Positions 26,379 to 36,587 of a stretch of 40,390 bases of DNA are shown here, piece after piece (positions within the stretch are counted from its first letter, which is position 1; every line of letters starts with the position of its first letter). The stretch is from NCBI RefSeq assembly GCF_000344295.2, contig NZ_AOTD01000250.1, positions 1 through 40,390 of the forward strand. Direction: 5' to 3'. The notes beneath the pieces were generated by a model, which saw nothing but the letters and a program-made list of their open reading frames with translations, had not been told where the DNA came from and searched no databases. Position numbers and translations under genes: made by a program. This DNA is from Campylobacter showae CC57C. Its GTDB lineage: Bacteria; Campylobacterota; Campylobacteria; Campylobacterales; Campylobacteraceae.

Positions 26379-26395
<17 letters not shown>
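25850..26395 (+). CDS. Small TPR-like helical protein
   Basis: 181 residues. The start MIDYKKAGLKAFNKGEFDAA and ASYFSLAYDKKP form a TPR-like pair of helices, and the rest is predicted helical and acidic. No catalytic motif and no signal peptide, so probably a cytoplasmic adaptor of unknown partner. It is sandwiched by overlap between nifU (8 bp) and murE (17 bp), an arrangement also found in C. jejuni. Confidence 0.8.
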
Positions 26396-27671
<1,276 letters not shown>

Positions 27672-27909
27672 ATTTACGGACGAAACGGCGACGAAGCAAG
27701 GGTAAATCAAGTAAAATTTGCCTTTGTTTGCGTCTAAATTTCTATTTTACTGCCAAGCGGCGTCAAATTTATCGCAGTTTTCATCGCTCGCGCAAATGCC
27801 TCTAAAATCAAATTTGATCACAAATTTAACCCCGAATTTTATCGCAGCAAACAAGCAAAAATGAATCGCCGCGGCTATATAAAGTTGCTTTTTGCGGCTA
27901 AATTTATAG

Positions 27910-27915
27910 TATAAT
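27910..27915 (+). promoter_or_regulatory. -10 box for panD
   Basis: TATAAT, 27 bp before the panD ATG. AAAGGA is the ribosome-binding site. Confidence 0.6.
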
Positions 27916-27942
27916 TTTCCCAAAAAACACAAAGGACTGCCG

Positions 27943-28290
27943 ATGAAAATCGAAATTTTATCAAGCAAAATCCACCGCGCGCGCGTGACGGACGCCAACC
28001 TAAACTACGTGGGCTCGGTCACGATCGGACCCGAGCTCATCGAGGCTGCGGGGCTTTGCGAATACCAAAAAGTCGAGATCCTAAACGTCAATAACGGCGA
28101 GCGCTTCGCTACTTACGTGATCCGCGGCGAGAAAAAGGGCGAGATCTGCCTAAACGGCGCGGCCGCGCGCAAAGTCTGCGTCGGCGACGTCGTCATCATC
28201 GTTGCTTACGCGCTTCTTAGCGCCAAAAAAGCAAGAGATTTCGAACCAAAAATCGTGCAGGTAAACGAGCGAAACGAGATCGTAAAATAA
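27943..28290 (+). CDS. panD: Aspartate 1-decarboxylase precursor
   Basis: 115 residues. Makes beta-alanine for pantothenate and CoA. Self-cleavage between G24 and S25 (NYVGSVTI) creates the pyruvoyl cofactor. The motif [16 protein letters not shown] is conserved. It is monocistronic here. panB and panC are not in the window. Confidence 0.97.
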   Translation: MKIEILSSKIHRARVTDANLNYVGSVTIGPELIEAAGLCEYQKVEILNVNNGERFATYVIRGEKKGEICLNGAAARKVCVGDVVIIVAYALLSAKKARDFEPKIVQVNERNEIVK

Positions 28291-28535
28291 TATACGCCCA
28301 AATTTGCCGTTTTTGCGGCGGAGCGTTTAAATTTACGTTTTATGGCGCTGAGTCAAATTTGCGATAAGGTCTAGGCTGGTGCGGCGCGACAGTCATTTGC
28401 AAGCGGACGAAAGGCGAACGTGTTAAATAGCAATTTGTTTAAATTTACCGCCGTTTGGCGTTAAATTTGTCGCGGTCGGTAAAATTTGGCGAAAATGGGT
28501 AAAATTTTGCGCCTGAATTTAAAAGGATTCGCAAA

Positions 28536-29312
28536 ATGATAGCGATTTATTTCAGCTCCACGGGCAACACGAAGTATTGCGTGGAGAGATTTATAGAGCG
28601 TCTGGGCGGCGATATCCCCGCGGTTTCGATAGAGGACGAGGGCTGCGGCGAGCTACTAAAGCACCACGATGACGTGATCCTGGCCTATCCCGTTTACTTT
28701 AGCGACCTGCCGCAGATCGTGCGCGAGTTTATTTGCGAAAACAGCGCGAATTTCCGCGGCAAAAACGTCTTTATCATAGCTACGATGGAGATTTTTAGCG
28801 GCGACGGAGCGGGCTGCGCGGCTAGGATCCTAAAACGGGCTGGCGCGAAGATAACGGGCGGCGCACACATCAGAATGCCCGCGTTTATCCTCGATGTTGC
28901 GATTTTTAGCTATTCGGCGCAGAAAAACGAGCGCCTGATCAAGGAGGCAAACGCCAAGCTAAAGCGCGCCTCGGAGGCATTTGCCGCGGGTAATCCGCCG
29001 CAAGAGGGGCTAGGCGTGCTATGCCGTATAGCGGGGCTTTTAGGGCAGCGGCTATGGATGAAAATTTGGAACAAAACGCCCTTTGCCAGGCGCAAACCGA
29101 CCCTCGATACGGCGCGGTGTAGCGGCTGCGGCGAGTGCGCAAAGTCCTGCCCGATGCAAAATATAAAAATCGAGCACGGTAAAGCAAAATTCGGCGAGCG
29201 CTGCACGATTTGCTACAGATGTGTGAACAAGTGCAGGCAAAAGGCGATAACGATCCTAGGAAGGGCAAAAAATCTGGAAAAATCGGTCGCAGCGGAGATT
29301 AAAGATATCTGA
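28536..29312 (+). CDS. EFR1-type flavodoxin-ferredoxin protein
   Basis: 258 residues. An N-terminal flavodoxin fold with the FMN phosphate loop SSTGNT (7-12), then two 4Fe-4S motifs: C195-x2-C198-x2-C201-x3-C205 and C223-x2-C226-x2-C229-x3-C233. A cytoplasmic electron-transfer protein. The partner is not evident from context, since it stands alone between AAATTT-rich gaps. AAAAGGA lies before the ATG. Confidence 0.88.
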   Translation: MIAIYFSSTGNTKYCVERFIERLGGDIPAVSIEDEGCGELLKHHDDVILAYPVYFSDLPQIVREFICENSANFRGKNVFIIATMEIFSGDGAGCAARILKRAGAKITGGAHIRMPAFILDVAIFSYSAQKNERLIKEANAKLKRASEAFAAGNPPQEGLGVLCRIAGLLGQRLWMKIWNKTPFARRKPTLDTARCSGCGECAKSCPMQNIKIEHGKAKFGERCTICYRCVNKCRQKAITILGRAKNLEKSVAAEIKDI

Positions 29313-29705
29313 CGCGCGCTCACGCGGGCGGTCTTGATCTGGCTTATTTTATCGCTTTTTAATTCGTCAAAAGATTTCAAATTTAGTTGGCGCCACATTA
29401 TGCTCTTTCAGTTCCGCTTTACTTCGCCTGTTAGCTCGGGTAAATTTCTCAAATTTACAGAAAATCCGCGCCCAAAACCCCGTAAACACGTATGTGCTAA
29501 ACCAAAACAGATCAAAATGCGCGCAGGCTATTAAAATAAAATTTTACCCTCAAATTTGACGGCTTTTTGGACTTAAATTTACCCGTCCGCGCTTGCATCC
29601 GCTGCGAGTTTTAAAGGCGGGAACGAAACTTGCATTGCAGGCTTTAAATAAAGTAAATTTAGCTTAAATTGGTTTAAAATAACGTGAAATTTTGAAAGGA
29701 TGTTT
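29313..29705. other. AAATTT-rich gap before ybaB
   Basis: No gene supported. About six AAATTT hexamers. TAAAAT near 29672 is a possible -10 for ybaB. A 66-codon frame at 29334-29534 has no ribosome-binding site and a composition driven by the repeated hexamer. Confidence 0.5.
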
Positions 29706-30023
29706 ATGTTTGAGGGGATCGATTTTTCAAAAATGGGACAGATGCTCGAGGAGGCGCAAAAAAAAGCGCAAGAAATCGAGCAGGAGAGTCAAAAGCGCGA
29801 ATTTAGCGTAAAAAGCGGCGGCGGGCTCATCAGCGTTAGGGCAAACGGCAAGGGCGAGGTGCTCGATATCAGCATCGACGATAGCTTGCTAGAGGACAAG
29901 GAGAGCTTGCAGATCTTGCTCATCAGCGCCGTAAACGACGTGCTAAAGATGATCGAGGACGACCGCAAAAATGCCGCGTCAAGGATGCTAGGCGGCTTTG
30001 CCGGCATGGGGCTAGGGCAATGA
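29706..30023 (+). CDS. YbaB/EbfC-family nucleoid-associated protein
   Basis: 105 residues. A helical N-terminus (FSKMGQMLEEAQKKAQEIEQ) and the ANGKGEVLDISIDDSLLEDK core match this DNA-binding dimer family. ATG 29706 is chosen over 29700 because GAAAGG would abut the first ATG. The stop overlaps the PDZ gene ATG by 4 bp. Confidence 0.92.
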   Translation: MFEGIDFSKMGQMLEEAQKKAQEIEQESQKREFSVKSGGGLISVRANGKGEVLDISIDDSLLEDKESLQILLISAVNDVLKMIEDDRKNAASRMLGGFAGMGLGQ

Positions 30024-31438
30024 AACGCGCAGCTATCTCGCGCCGTTTGGATGCGTTTTTGGGGCTCGCGCGAGCGAATTTGCCTTTGAGAGGAGGGCGA
30101 ATTTGCGCTACCTATAAACAAAATGGCTCGGTAAATTCGGGCTTAAATTCGGCTACGTTTGCGAGTCAAATTTGCGCCGCTCGCGCCGTAAAGAGCGCGG
30201 TAAATTTAAGCTCAAATTCGTGCGCTCGTTCAGTAAAATATGACGCTTCTTTAAATCCGCGTGAAATTTCGCAAAAAACCGGTCTGAATGCTAAAATAGC
30301 AACAAATTTGGCTCCAAATTTGATGGCAAATTTAGCTCGCAAATTTTGCTCTCCACTTTTTGCGGTTTTTGTGATTTGCGCATTTGCTGCGTCGCTTAGA
30401 GCCGAGCCGCGCCCGACGCAAGATGATTTTAACGCTTGCTTTGAGAAAAACTTGCCTGCCATGGTAAACGTCGCGGGCAACGGCGGCATCGCGATCGCGC
30501 CAAATCTAATCGCCGTACCAAAAGGCGAAATTCCCGTGAAAAACTACGTCAAATTTGACCCATATCTGGGCCTCTATCTGGTCGCCTCGGACGCCAAACT
30601 CGAGCCTATGAAGATGTCTGACGATAACGCGACGAAAAAAAGCGACTGGGTAAGCGTCACGCGCGATCTAAACGCGACCGTTTACGGCCACGTAAAGGCA
30701 CAGGCACAGGCGCTAGGCGAGCTGGACGTGCTCACGTTTGACGTAAACGGCACGGGCGCCGTGCTAAGTCCGTGCTGCAAGTTACGCGGTATCGCAGTGG
30801 GCGGGGATAAATTTGTCCCGAGCCGTTATCTACGGCACTTTGCGGCGTATAAAGACGTGGACTACGGAGACGTGGGTGCGGTCTTTGAGGAGCGAGACGG
30901 CAAGCTCTACGTAAAGAGCGTCGATCCGCTCGGACGCGGCGCGGCACTAATGGTGGGTGATGAAATTTTAAGCGTAAACGGTGAGAAATTTGAGAGCTTG
31001 CGCGAGCTAAACGAGAGGATTTTGTTCGCCAAAAAGGGCGAGCGGCTCAAATTTGAGATCAAGCGCGGCGACGAGGTTTTGAAATTTGGCGTGGCGGTCT
31101 CTGACGACGCGGCCAAAAAAGAGCAAAAAGCGCCGACGAAAGCGGATAAAAAGGCCTCTGCTAGCGACGCAAAACCTCAGTCCATACCGCAAAGCAGCGA
31201 TGCCGCGAGCGTGCAAAAGCTCTACGGCATGACATTTGACGAGAAGCTAACGGTAAAAAGCGTCGACGCGAACTCGGGTGCGGCCAAATTTGGCGTCAGA
31301 GTCGGCGACAAGCTGATACAAGTGGGGCAAAAAACGGTCTCAAACCGCAAGGAAGCGCTCAGCCTGCTCGCTAAAAGCGGCGGTCAAAATTTGCTTTTTA
31401 GACGCAACGGCTTTGACTTTTTTTACAATGCGCGGTAG
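30020..31438 (+). CDS. Exported PDZ-domain protein with AAATTT-derived N-terminal extension
   Basis: 472 residues from the overlapping ATG. Two PDZ domains at about 276-362 and 398-472. A signal-peptide-like segment (FCSPLFAVFVICAFAASLRA) sits at about 109-128. The first 101 residues are low-complexity Ala/Ser/Asn-rich sequence encoded by AAATTT-rich DNA. An internal ATG at 30323 (residue 102) would give a perfect signal peptide, but has no Shine-Dalgarno. Either the extension is real, placing the signal internally as a membrane anchor, or translation starts at 30323. The periplasmic role is unknown. C. jejuni has a PDZ protein at the same place, between ybaB and ispA. Confidence 0.8.
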   Translation: MKRAAISRRLDAFLGLARANLPLRGGRICATYKQNGSVNSGLNSATFASQICAARAVKSAVNLSSNSCARSVKYDASLNPREISQKTGLNAKIATNLAPNLMANLARKFCSPLFAVFVICAFAASLRAEPRPTQDDFNACFEKNLPAMVNVAGNGGIAIAPNLIAVPKGEIPVKNYVKFDPYLGLYLVASDAKLEPMKMSDDNATKKSDWVSVTRDLNATVYGHVKAQAQALGELDVLTFDVNGTGAVLSPCCKLRGIAVGGDKFVPSRYLRHFAAYKDVDYGDVGAVFEERDGKLYVKSVDPLGRGAALMVGDEILSVNGEKFESLRELNERILFAKKGERLKFEIKRGDEVLKFGVAVSDDAAKKEQKAPTKADKKASASDAKPQSIPQSSDAASVQKLYGMTFDEKLTVKSVDANSGAAKFGVRVGDKLIQVGQKTVSNRKEALSLLAKSGGQNLLFRRNGFDFFYNAR

Positions 31439-31464
31439 TCGCGAGTGGCAAATTTGACGCCTTT

Positions 31465-31493
31465 GCAGGCTAAATTTGAGAAATTTAGCCTGC
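31465..31493 (+). terminator. 13-bp perfect AAATTT hairpin after the PDZ gene
   Basis: GCAGGCTAAATTT-GAG-AAATTTAGCCTGC: a 13-bp perfect stem with a 3-nt loop, 26 bp past the PDZ stop and 36 bp before ispA. It is not followed by a T run, so it is more likely an mRNA-end stabiliser or weak terminator. Confidence 0.5.
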
Positions 31494-31528
31494 GCCCGAC
31501 CAGTCGGTAAAAATAAAACGGAGAATAG

Positions 31529-32707
31529 ATGCAAAATCAAAATTTAGCGGTAAAATCAAAATTTAGCGGCAATGATCAAATTTGCCTTCAAAGCGCGGCG
31601 AAATCGTCAAATTTGAGTGAGTCGCAGGCGCTGCCGAATGATCAAATTTTAGCTCGCAGTTCGTGCGCGAGCTCGTCTCAAAATTGCTCTCAAATTTTAA
31701 ACTCGACCAAAGCCAAAACTAGCTCCGAAAATCCGACTCAAAGCCTGAAAAACCGATCAAATTTGATCTCGCTAAACGCAACAAAAGGCTCGTGTTTTAC
31801 CTCGGGCACAAATTTACAGCCAAATGCAAACCAAACCGCTCTTAGCGTCGCCGATCAGGACGCGCTTTTGGCCGAGTTTAAGGCGTTTTTGAGCGCACAT
31901 TTGCCAAGCTCGCCTAGCTTTCATCCGTGCTTTGACGAGGCGCTTTCATATACGCTAAAATCAGGCGGCAAGCACTTTCGCGCGATGCTAGTCGCAGGCG
32001 TCGTAGCGGCGGTGCGCCCCGAGCGCAAAGAGGCGGCGTTTCACGTCGCGCTGGCATTTGAGACGATGCACAGCTACTCGCTCATCCACGACGATCTGCC
32101 CGCGATGGACGACTCGGATCTGCGCCGCGGACAGCCTAGTTTGCACGTTAAATTTGACGAAGTCACGGCGATTTTAGCGGGTGACGCGCTAAACACTCAT
32201 GCCTTTTATCAGATAGCAAGGGCTCCGCTAGACGCGGACGCGCGCATAAAGTGCGTCGAGATCCTAAGCCGAAACGCAGGCATCTACGGCATGGCGCTTG
32301 GGCAGGCGGTGGATTGTTATTTCGAGAATCAAAAACTAGGGCTTGAAGAGCTAAAATTCTTGCATATCCACAAGACCGCGCGCCTCATCGCGGCGAGCTT
32401 GCAGGCAGGCTGCGTCGTGGCTGGACTAGACGAGACGGAGGCTATGCGCATATACGACATCGGGCTTGATCTAGGGCTGGCGTTTCAGATCGCAGACGAC
32501 ATCATCGACGCGACGCAAAGCGCCGAAACGGCAGGCAAGCCGACGCATAACGACGGCGCGAAAAACTCATTTACCAACCTTCTTGGCGTGGAGGGCGCGG
32601 TGCAGGCTAAAAACGAGCTCATCGCAAAGATAGAGCGCGAGCTAGGCAGCGTGCATGCTGGTATCCGCGCTATCGTAACGGGCCTCATCGACAAGCATCT
32701 GCGGTAA
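31529..32707 (+). CDS. ispA: Polyprenyl (farnesyl/geranyl) diphosphate synthase with N-terminal extension
   Basis: 392 residues. Condenses IPP with allylic diphosphates. First Asp-rich motif D188-D189-x4-D194 (HDDLPAMDDSD, then LRRG) and second D323-D324-x2-D327 are intact, with GGKHFR at 146-151. The enzyme core begins near residue 110. The preceding 105 or so residues are Ser/Asn/Gln-rich and AAATTT-encoded, with no homologue I recognise. ATG 31529 has GGAG five bases upstream and no good internal start is seen, so the extension is probably translated. Usual family length is about 295. Confidence 0.92.
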   Translation: MQNQNLAVKSKFSGNDQICLQSAAKSSNLSESQALPNDQILARSSCASSSQNCSQILNSTKAKTSSENPTQSLKNRSNLISLNATKGSCFTSGTNLQPNANQTALSVADQDALLAEFKAFLSAHLPSSPSFHPCFDEALSYTLKSGGKHFRAMLVAGVVAAVRPERKEAAFHVALAFETMHSYSLIHDDLPAMDDSDLRRGQPSLHVKFDEVTAILAGDALNTHAFYQIARAPLDADARIKCVEILSRNAGIYGMALGQAVDCYFENQKLGLEELKFLHIHKTARLIAASLQAGCVVAGLDETEAMRIYDIGLDLGLAFQIADDIIDATQSAETAGKPTHNDGAKNSFTNLLGVEGAVQAKNELIAKIERELGSVHAGIRAIVTGLIDKHLR

Positions 32708-32881
32708 ATTTAGCTTAAATTTGCGTTTTGGTCGGTCAAATTTGAGCAGTTAAATTTGCCGTCAAATTTCGCAAATTTTATCCTTAACTACAAAACTCTA
32801 TCCGCTAGGTATAAATAAACTATCGCGCAAACCGTGCCGATCCCGCCGTAAATTCGGCAAAATTCGGCGTCCTTTTTATGC

Positions 32882-32887
32882 TATAAT
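32882..32887 (+). promoter_or_regulatory. -10 box for the Trp-repeat gene at 32915
   Basis: TATAAT preceded by a T run (TTTTTATGC). The transcription start is expected near 32894. AAGGAGAG is the ribosome-binding site. Confidence 0.6.
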
Positions 32888-32914
32888 CTTTTAAATTCAT
32901 CAAAAGGAGAGATA

Positions 32915-34165
32915 ATGAAAAAAATAGTCTTATCGCTTGCGCTTTTGTGTGCGGCGGCGTTTGCCAAAGAGTACGACTACATGCTAGCTAGCACCGCGCA
33001 AAAAACTTTTGAGGAGCCGACTTCTAGCTATGAAACCAAGCAAAGCTACGACGCCAAGGCTCGCCGCCTAGAGCTAGTTAGCAGCTCCGAGCTCGCAGAC
33101 GGCCTAAAGGGCAAACATAAAGAGATCAGCTACTACAACAAAGCCGGCGAGATGACGAAATTTGAAGCCTATAGCTATGATTTTGCCGCAAAAAAATGGA
33201 TCAAAGTAACCGAATACAAAGCCGACTATAAAAAAGGCGTCCTCACGCAGGAGTCTAGTTCGTTTATCAGAGGCGTGCCGGAAAATGCTAGCAAAATCAT
33301 CACAAAATACCTAAAAAACGCTAGCGAGGAGATCAGATACGAGCTGGTAAAGGGCAAATGGCAAAAAGCTACGCTAACCAAAACCATCGAGAACGCATAC
33401 GGCGAGAACGAGCTCATCGTGCTTAGCGTCTGGGACGGCAAAAGATGGCAGCCTAAGTCAAAAACTCAGCTGCTCTACGGCGCGGACGGACAGACACGCG
33501 GCTATGAGAGCTGGGACTACGAAAACGGCGCGTGGCAAAACCGCGAAAGAAGTACTGTTGCGGGCGATGTGAAGGGCAAATATGAGCAGGTAAGAAGCGT
33601 GTTTGAGGACAGCGCGTGGCGCTATGACGAGATGTCAAAGCACGACTATGACGCCTCTAGCGGCAAAGATGTGACGATAAATCTCATCTGGAACGCCAAG
33701 CAAAACGCATGGGAAAACAACAGCAAAAGCGTCTCGGTCGTAGAGGGCGCGGGCTTTGAAACGGCGGCGTTTTTGTGGGATAAAGAGCGCAAAGAGTGGA
33801 AGCAGGAGTACTCCAACCGCAGCATCTACGACAAGACCGGCGAGCGTCTGCTAACGCAGCGATACGACACGATGGACGGCAGCGAGAAGTTCGTCTACGG
33901 CTACAACGAGCGCGGCGATAACGTGAGTGTGGATATCTATGAGCTAGTTAGCGACGAAAACGGCAAAAGATGGGTGCAAAATAAGCGCCTAGAAACGACC
34001 TTTGATCCGCATATACTAGCCGACGACGTCGGACACGGCGGCTCGCTGATGTCCTTTGAGATGCCTAGCAGATACGCGGTGACTAGCTTTAAGCAATTTG
34101 TCGCGGCGGACGGTAAATTTAAGCTCGCTTCAGAGCAGACGTGGAAATATAAAAGGGTCAAATGA
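32915..34165 (+). CDS. Secreted Trp-rich repeat protein, paralogue 1
   Basis: 416 residues with a signal peptide (MKKIVLSLALLCAAAFAKE). The rest is built of degenerate units of about 40 residues, each with one or two Trp flanked by charged residues and a Tyr-Asp turn (for example SVWDGKRWQPKSKTQLLYG, LIWNAKQNAWENN and FLWDKERKEWKQE). This implies a beta-hairpin repeat or propeller-like fold, reminiscent of YD-type repeats but not RHS. No catalytic motif. Its function is unknown; a surface or periplasmic binding role is a guess. Its paralogue follows at 34316. Confidence 0.75.
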   Translation: MKKIVLSLALLCAAAFAKEYDYMLASTAQKTFEEPTSSYETKQSYDAKARRLELVSSSELADGLKGKHKEISYYNKAGEMTKFEAYSYDFAAKKWIKVTEYKADYKKGVLTQESSSFIRGVPENASKIITKYLKNASEEIRYELVKGKWQKATLTKTIENAYGENELIVLSVWDGKRWQPKSKTQLLYGADGQTRGYESWDYENGAWQNRERSTVAGDVKGKYEQVRSVFEDSAWRYDEMSKHDYDASSGKDVTINLIWNAKQNAWENNSKSVSVVEGAGFETAAFLWDKERKEWKQEYSNRSIYDKTGERLLTQRYDTMDGSEKFVYGYNERGDNVSVDIYELVSDENGKRWVQNKRLETTFDPHILADDVGHGGSLMSFEMPSRYAVTSFKQFVAADGKFKLASEQTWKYKRVK

Positions 34166-34190
34166 TCTTTTGCTAGCGGCCCAACTGCGG

Positions 34191-34222
34191 TAAATTTGAC
34201 GCTTTGGATTTGGTCAAATTTA
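34191..34222. repeat. AAATTT inverted pair between the Trp-repeat genes
   Basis: TAAATTTGAC (34191-34200) and GTCAAATTTA (34213-34222) form a perfect 10-bp inverted repeat with a 12-nt loop. Three further AAATTT-bearing words lie between 34235 and 34305. Confidence 0.55.
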
Positions 34223-34315
34223 ATGAGCGCCCGAGCGTCAAATTTAGCTCGTTAAATTTTGCTTTCGCATCAAATTTGACGCCTTTTGGGTGGCTAAATT
34301 TAAAAAGGAGCAAAT

Positions 34316-35586
34316 GTGAGACTTTTTTGGAAAGCGGCGGCGATGGCGGCGATTTGGGTTTTGCCGCTAGCTGCGGCGGGGGAAATTTGCCTAAAAAAGA
34401 CTATTTATAAAACGCAAGGCGACGCCGTGCCGCACTACAAATACGAAACGAGCCAAGCTTACGACGCGAAGGCTCGCGTACTAGAAAAAATCTACGACGA
34501 AATCAGCGATGAGGGCAGGCGCAGGACGAAAAGCATTGTCAAATTTGACGAAAGAGGCGAGCGCGAGATAGGCAGCACTGAGTACGATTGGGACTTTGGC
34601 GCCGAAAAATGGCGCAAAGCAGGGTTCTCAAAAACAGAGAGGACAAAGGACGGCGCGTTTATTTTTATTGATACGCGCGGCCAAAACGGCAAGCTAAATC
34701 AAGGTCAAAAAACCGTCGAAAAGCGTTCCGGCGCGACGGAAATCTCTCAAAATTTCACCCTAAAAAACGGCAAATGGACGCCGACATATCTAATCAAAAG
34801 ACTTTATGACGAAAACCACAAAACCACGCTCGTAGCGACCTTTGAGTGGAGTGCCAAGGCCAAAAAATGGACGCCGTACGAAAAATCGATATATCGCTAC
34901 AAGGGCGACGTTTATGCTAGCTCCGAGGGCTATAAGTGGCAGGGCAAATGGGTGCCGCAGACGAAGCATGCGGCCTTTACGGCTGCGGACGGAGTGCGTA
35001 CTGAGATAAATTTTACGTGGAGCCAGGACGCGTGGCAGCCGCAGGAGAGGACGGTACAAAAAATAGAGCCAGAGTTTAGGCGTTTTACCGATCTTAGATG
35101 CCGCTGGGACGCCGCAAAGAGCGAGTGGAACGGCTGCTACAAAGACGTGCGCGAGGAGACCGAGCAAGGTCGGCTAAAGTACTCCGCATCGTCGTTTTGG
35201 CAGGGGGAGTCGCAGCGCTGGGGGGTTGTGTTTGAAAACGAGCTTAGCTACGACGCGCGTGGCAACCTGATAAAAAATCGCGAGATGTCTGATGGCGAGC
35301 GGCGCGAGTACGTCTACGCCTACGACGAGGCGGGAAAAACGTATCTTCGGCGCTTCGCGAGCCCGATGAGAGCGGCAAATGGCGCGAAACGCAAAAGACG
35401 GTAAACGTCTTTGAACCAGACATCTTGGCGCGCGACGTTATGGACCGCGGATTCATCGGCGACTACGTAGCCGCGGGCGAAAACGCGATCAAAAGTAGCA
35501 AGCAGTATTTTTTAGACGGCGGTGAGTTTAAGCTAAACGAGACGCTCGAGTGGTTTTACGAAAAGTGCGAACCGTCTCGTGAATGA
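34316..35586 (+). pseudogene. Secreted Trp-rich repeat protein, paralogue 2, frameshifted
   Basis: GTG start at 34316 behind AGGAG, signal peptide MRLFWKAAAMAAIWVLPLAAAG, then the same repeat pattern as its upstream paralogue. The frame closes at 35404, but homology continues in another frame to TGA 35584-35586 (KWRETQKTVNVFEPDILARD matching paralogue 1 KRWVQNKRLETTFDPHILAD). Adding one A to the five-A run at 35335-35339 restores AGKNVS aligned to RGDNVS and gives 423 codons, against 416 in paralogue 1. It may be a sequencing error, a phase-variable tract or a genuine knockout. The ATG two bases before the GTG runs straight into TGA (ATGTGA). Confidence 0.75.
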
Positions 35587-35675
35587 GCCCTATATCGTTC
35601 AAATTTCAAGCGGCGACGCGATGATGTTTGGCTGCGCGGCGGAGTATGGTTTTTAAATAAAATTTAGGAGAAAAC

Positions 35676-36539
35676 GTGAAAAGTTTGGATGAAATTTTAC
35701 TCTCTTTCGACGAAAATACGCAAAATGTTTTATTTCTAAACGGCAATGGCGCAAAACACCCCGTTTGGGACGATGCGGACGAGGTTTTCGCAAAGGCGGT
35801 GGAGCAAATTTTAGATAAAAGCCTAGGGTTGCAAAAGGGCGTTGATTATAGCAAAACGCCTAAATTTTATGGTGCCCGACCGCTCGCGTTTATCGGCGTG
35901 CATGCGCAGATGATCGGGCGAAAAAGCATAGGGGTTTTGCTCACGAGTCGGCATCTTTTGGTTAAATTTGACGCGTCGGCTGTAAACGTAGACGAGGTAG
36001 CGGCGGCGTTTAGGCTCGGTAAGTATCTGCAAAACGAGCTGGAAAATCTCGCGTGGCAAGAGCTGGAAAAATGCGAATTTGAAATCGAGGACGAGATGAA
36101 AGCGGCGATGAAAAGGGCGCTAAAAGCGGTCTTACAGACGGTTTTCGAGGAGGGCGTTAAAGCCGAGGAGCGCACGATCGCGGATAAAATTTTGGAGCTT
36201 GAGCTGGGCGAAGCGCTAAAAACGCCGCTTGACGAGACGAAGCTGCTATCAAAATCGCTTAGCGTCTTTAAGCCCGTCTCGCCGATGCTTCACAGCCTTG
36301 ACCGCTCGCTTTTTGGTAAGCCTTACGGCGTGATACTGGACGAGCGCGGACTTATTAGCCGCGAGCTGATGGAAGAGCCCATTTTTAGCCTATGGAACGA
36401 AATCAGGGACACACAAATCGAAGTAAAAGAAGACGCCGTAATAATCGGCGAAAAAGAGCATAAGATACCTTTTGAGCTAAAAGATAAAAAAGAAAATTTC
36501 GCCGAGTTTTTAAAATTTACGGCGGCGTTAAAAGCGTAA
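35676..36539 (+). CDS. Unknown cytoplasmic protein
   Basis: 287 residues, not recognised. No signal peptide or membrane segment. Rich in Glu, Lys and Leu with long helices in the middle (about 110-190, for example EDEMKAAMKRALKAVLQTVF) and a predicted beta segment GVLLTSRHLLVKFD near 83. GTG start with TAGGAG five bases upstream. It lies between the Trp-repeat pair and tkt; no tkt-related role is implied. Confidence 0.7.
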   Translation: MKSLDEILLSFDENTQNVLFLNGNGAKHPVWDDADEVFAKAVEQILDKSLGLQKGVDYSKTPKFYGARPLAFIGVHAQMIGRKSIGVLLTSRHLLVKFDASAVNVDEVAAAFRLGKYLQNELENLAWQELEKCEFEIEDEMKAAMKRALKAVLQTVFEEGVKAEERTIADKILELELGEALKTPLDETKLLSKSLSVFKPVSPMLHSLDRSLFGKPYGVILDERGLISRELMEEPIFSLWNEIRDTQIEVKEDAVIIGEKEHKIPFELKDKKENFAEFLKFTAALKA

Positions 36540-36558
36540 AATTTAAGCCGAATTTTCG

Positions 36559-36564
36559 TATAAT
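36559..36564 (+). promoter_or_regulatory. -10 box for tkt
   Basis: TATAAT, 23 bp before the tkt ATG. AAGGAG is the ribosome-binding site. Confidence 0.6.
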
Positions 36565-36587
36565 CGCATAAAAACTAAGGAGAAAAA

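Noticed and set aside
29334-29534. 66-codon plus-strand open frame between the EFR1 gene and ybaB.
   Set aside because: No ribosome-binding site and low-complexity composition typical of the AAATTT-rich gaps.
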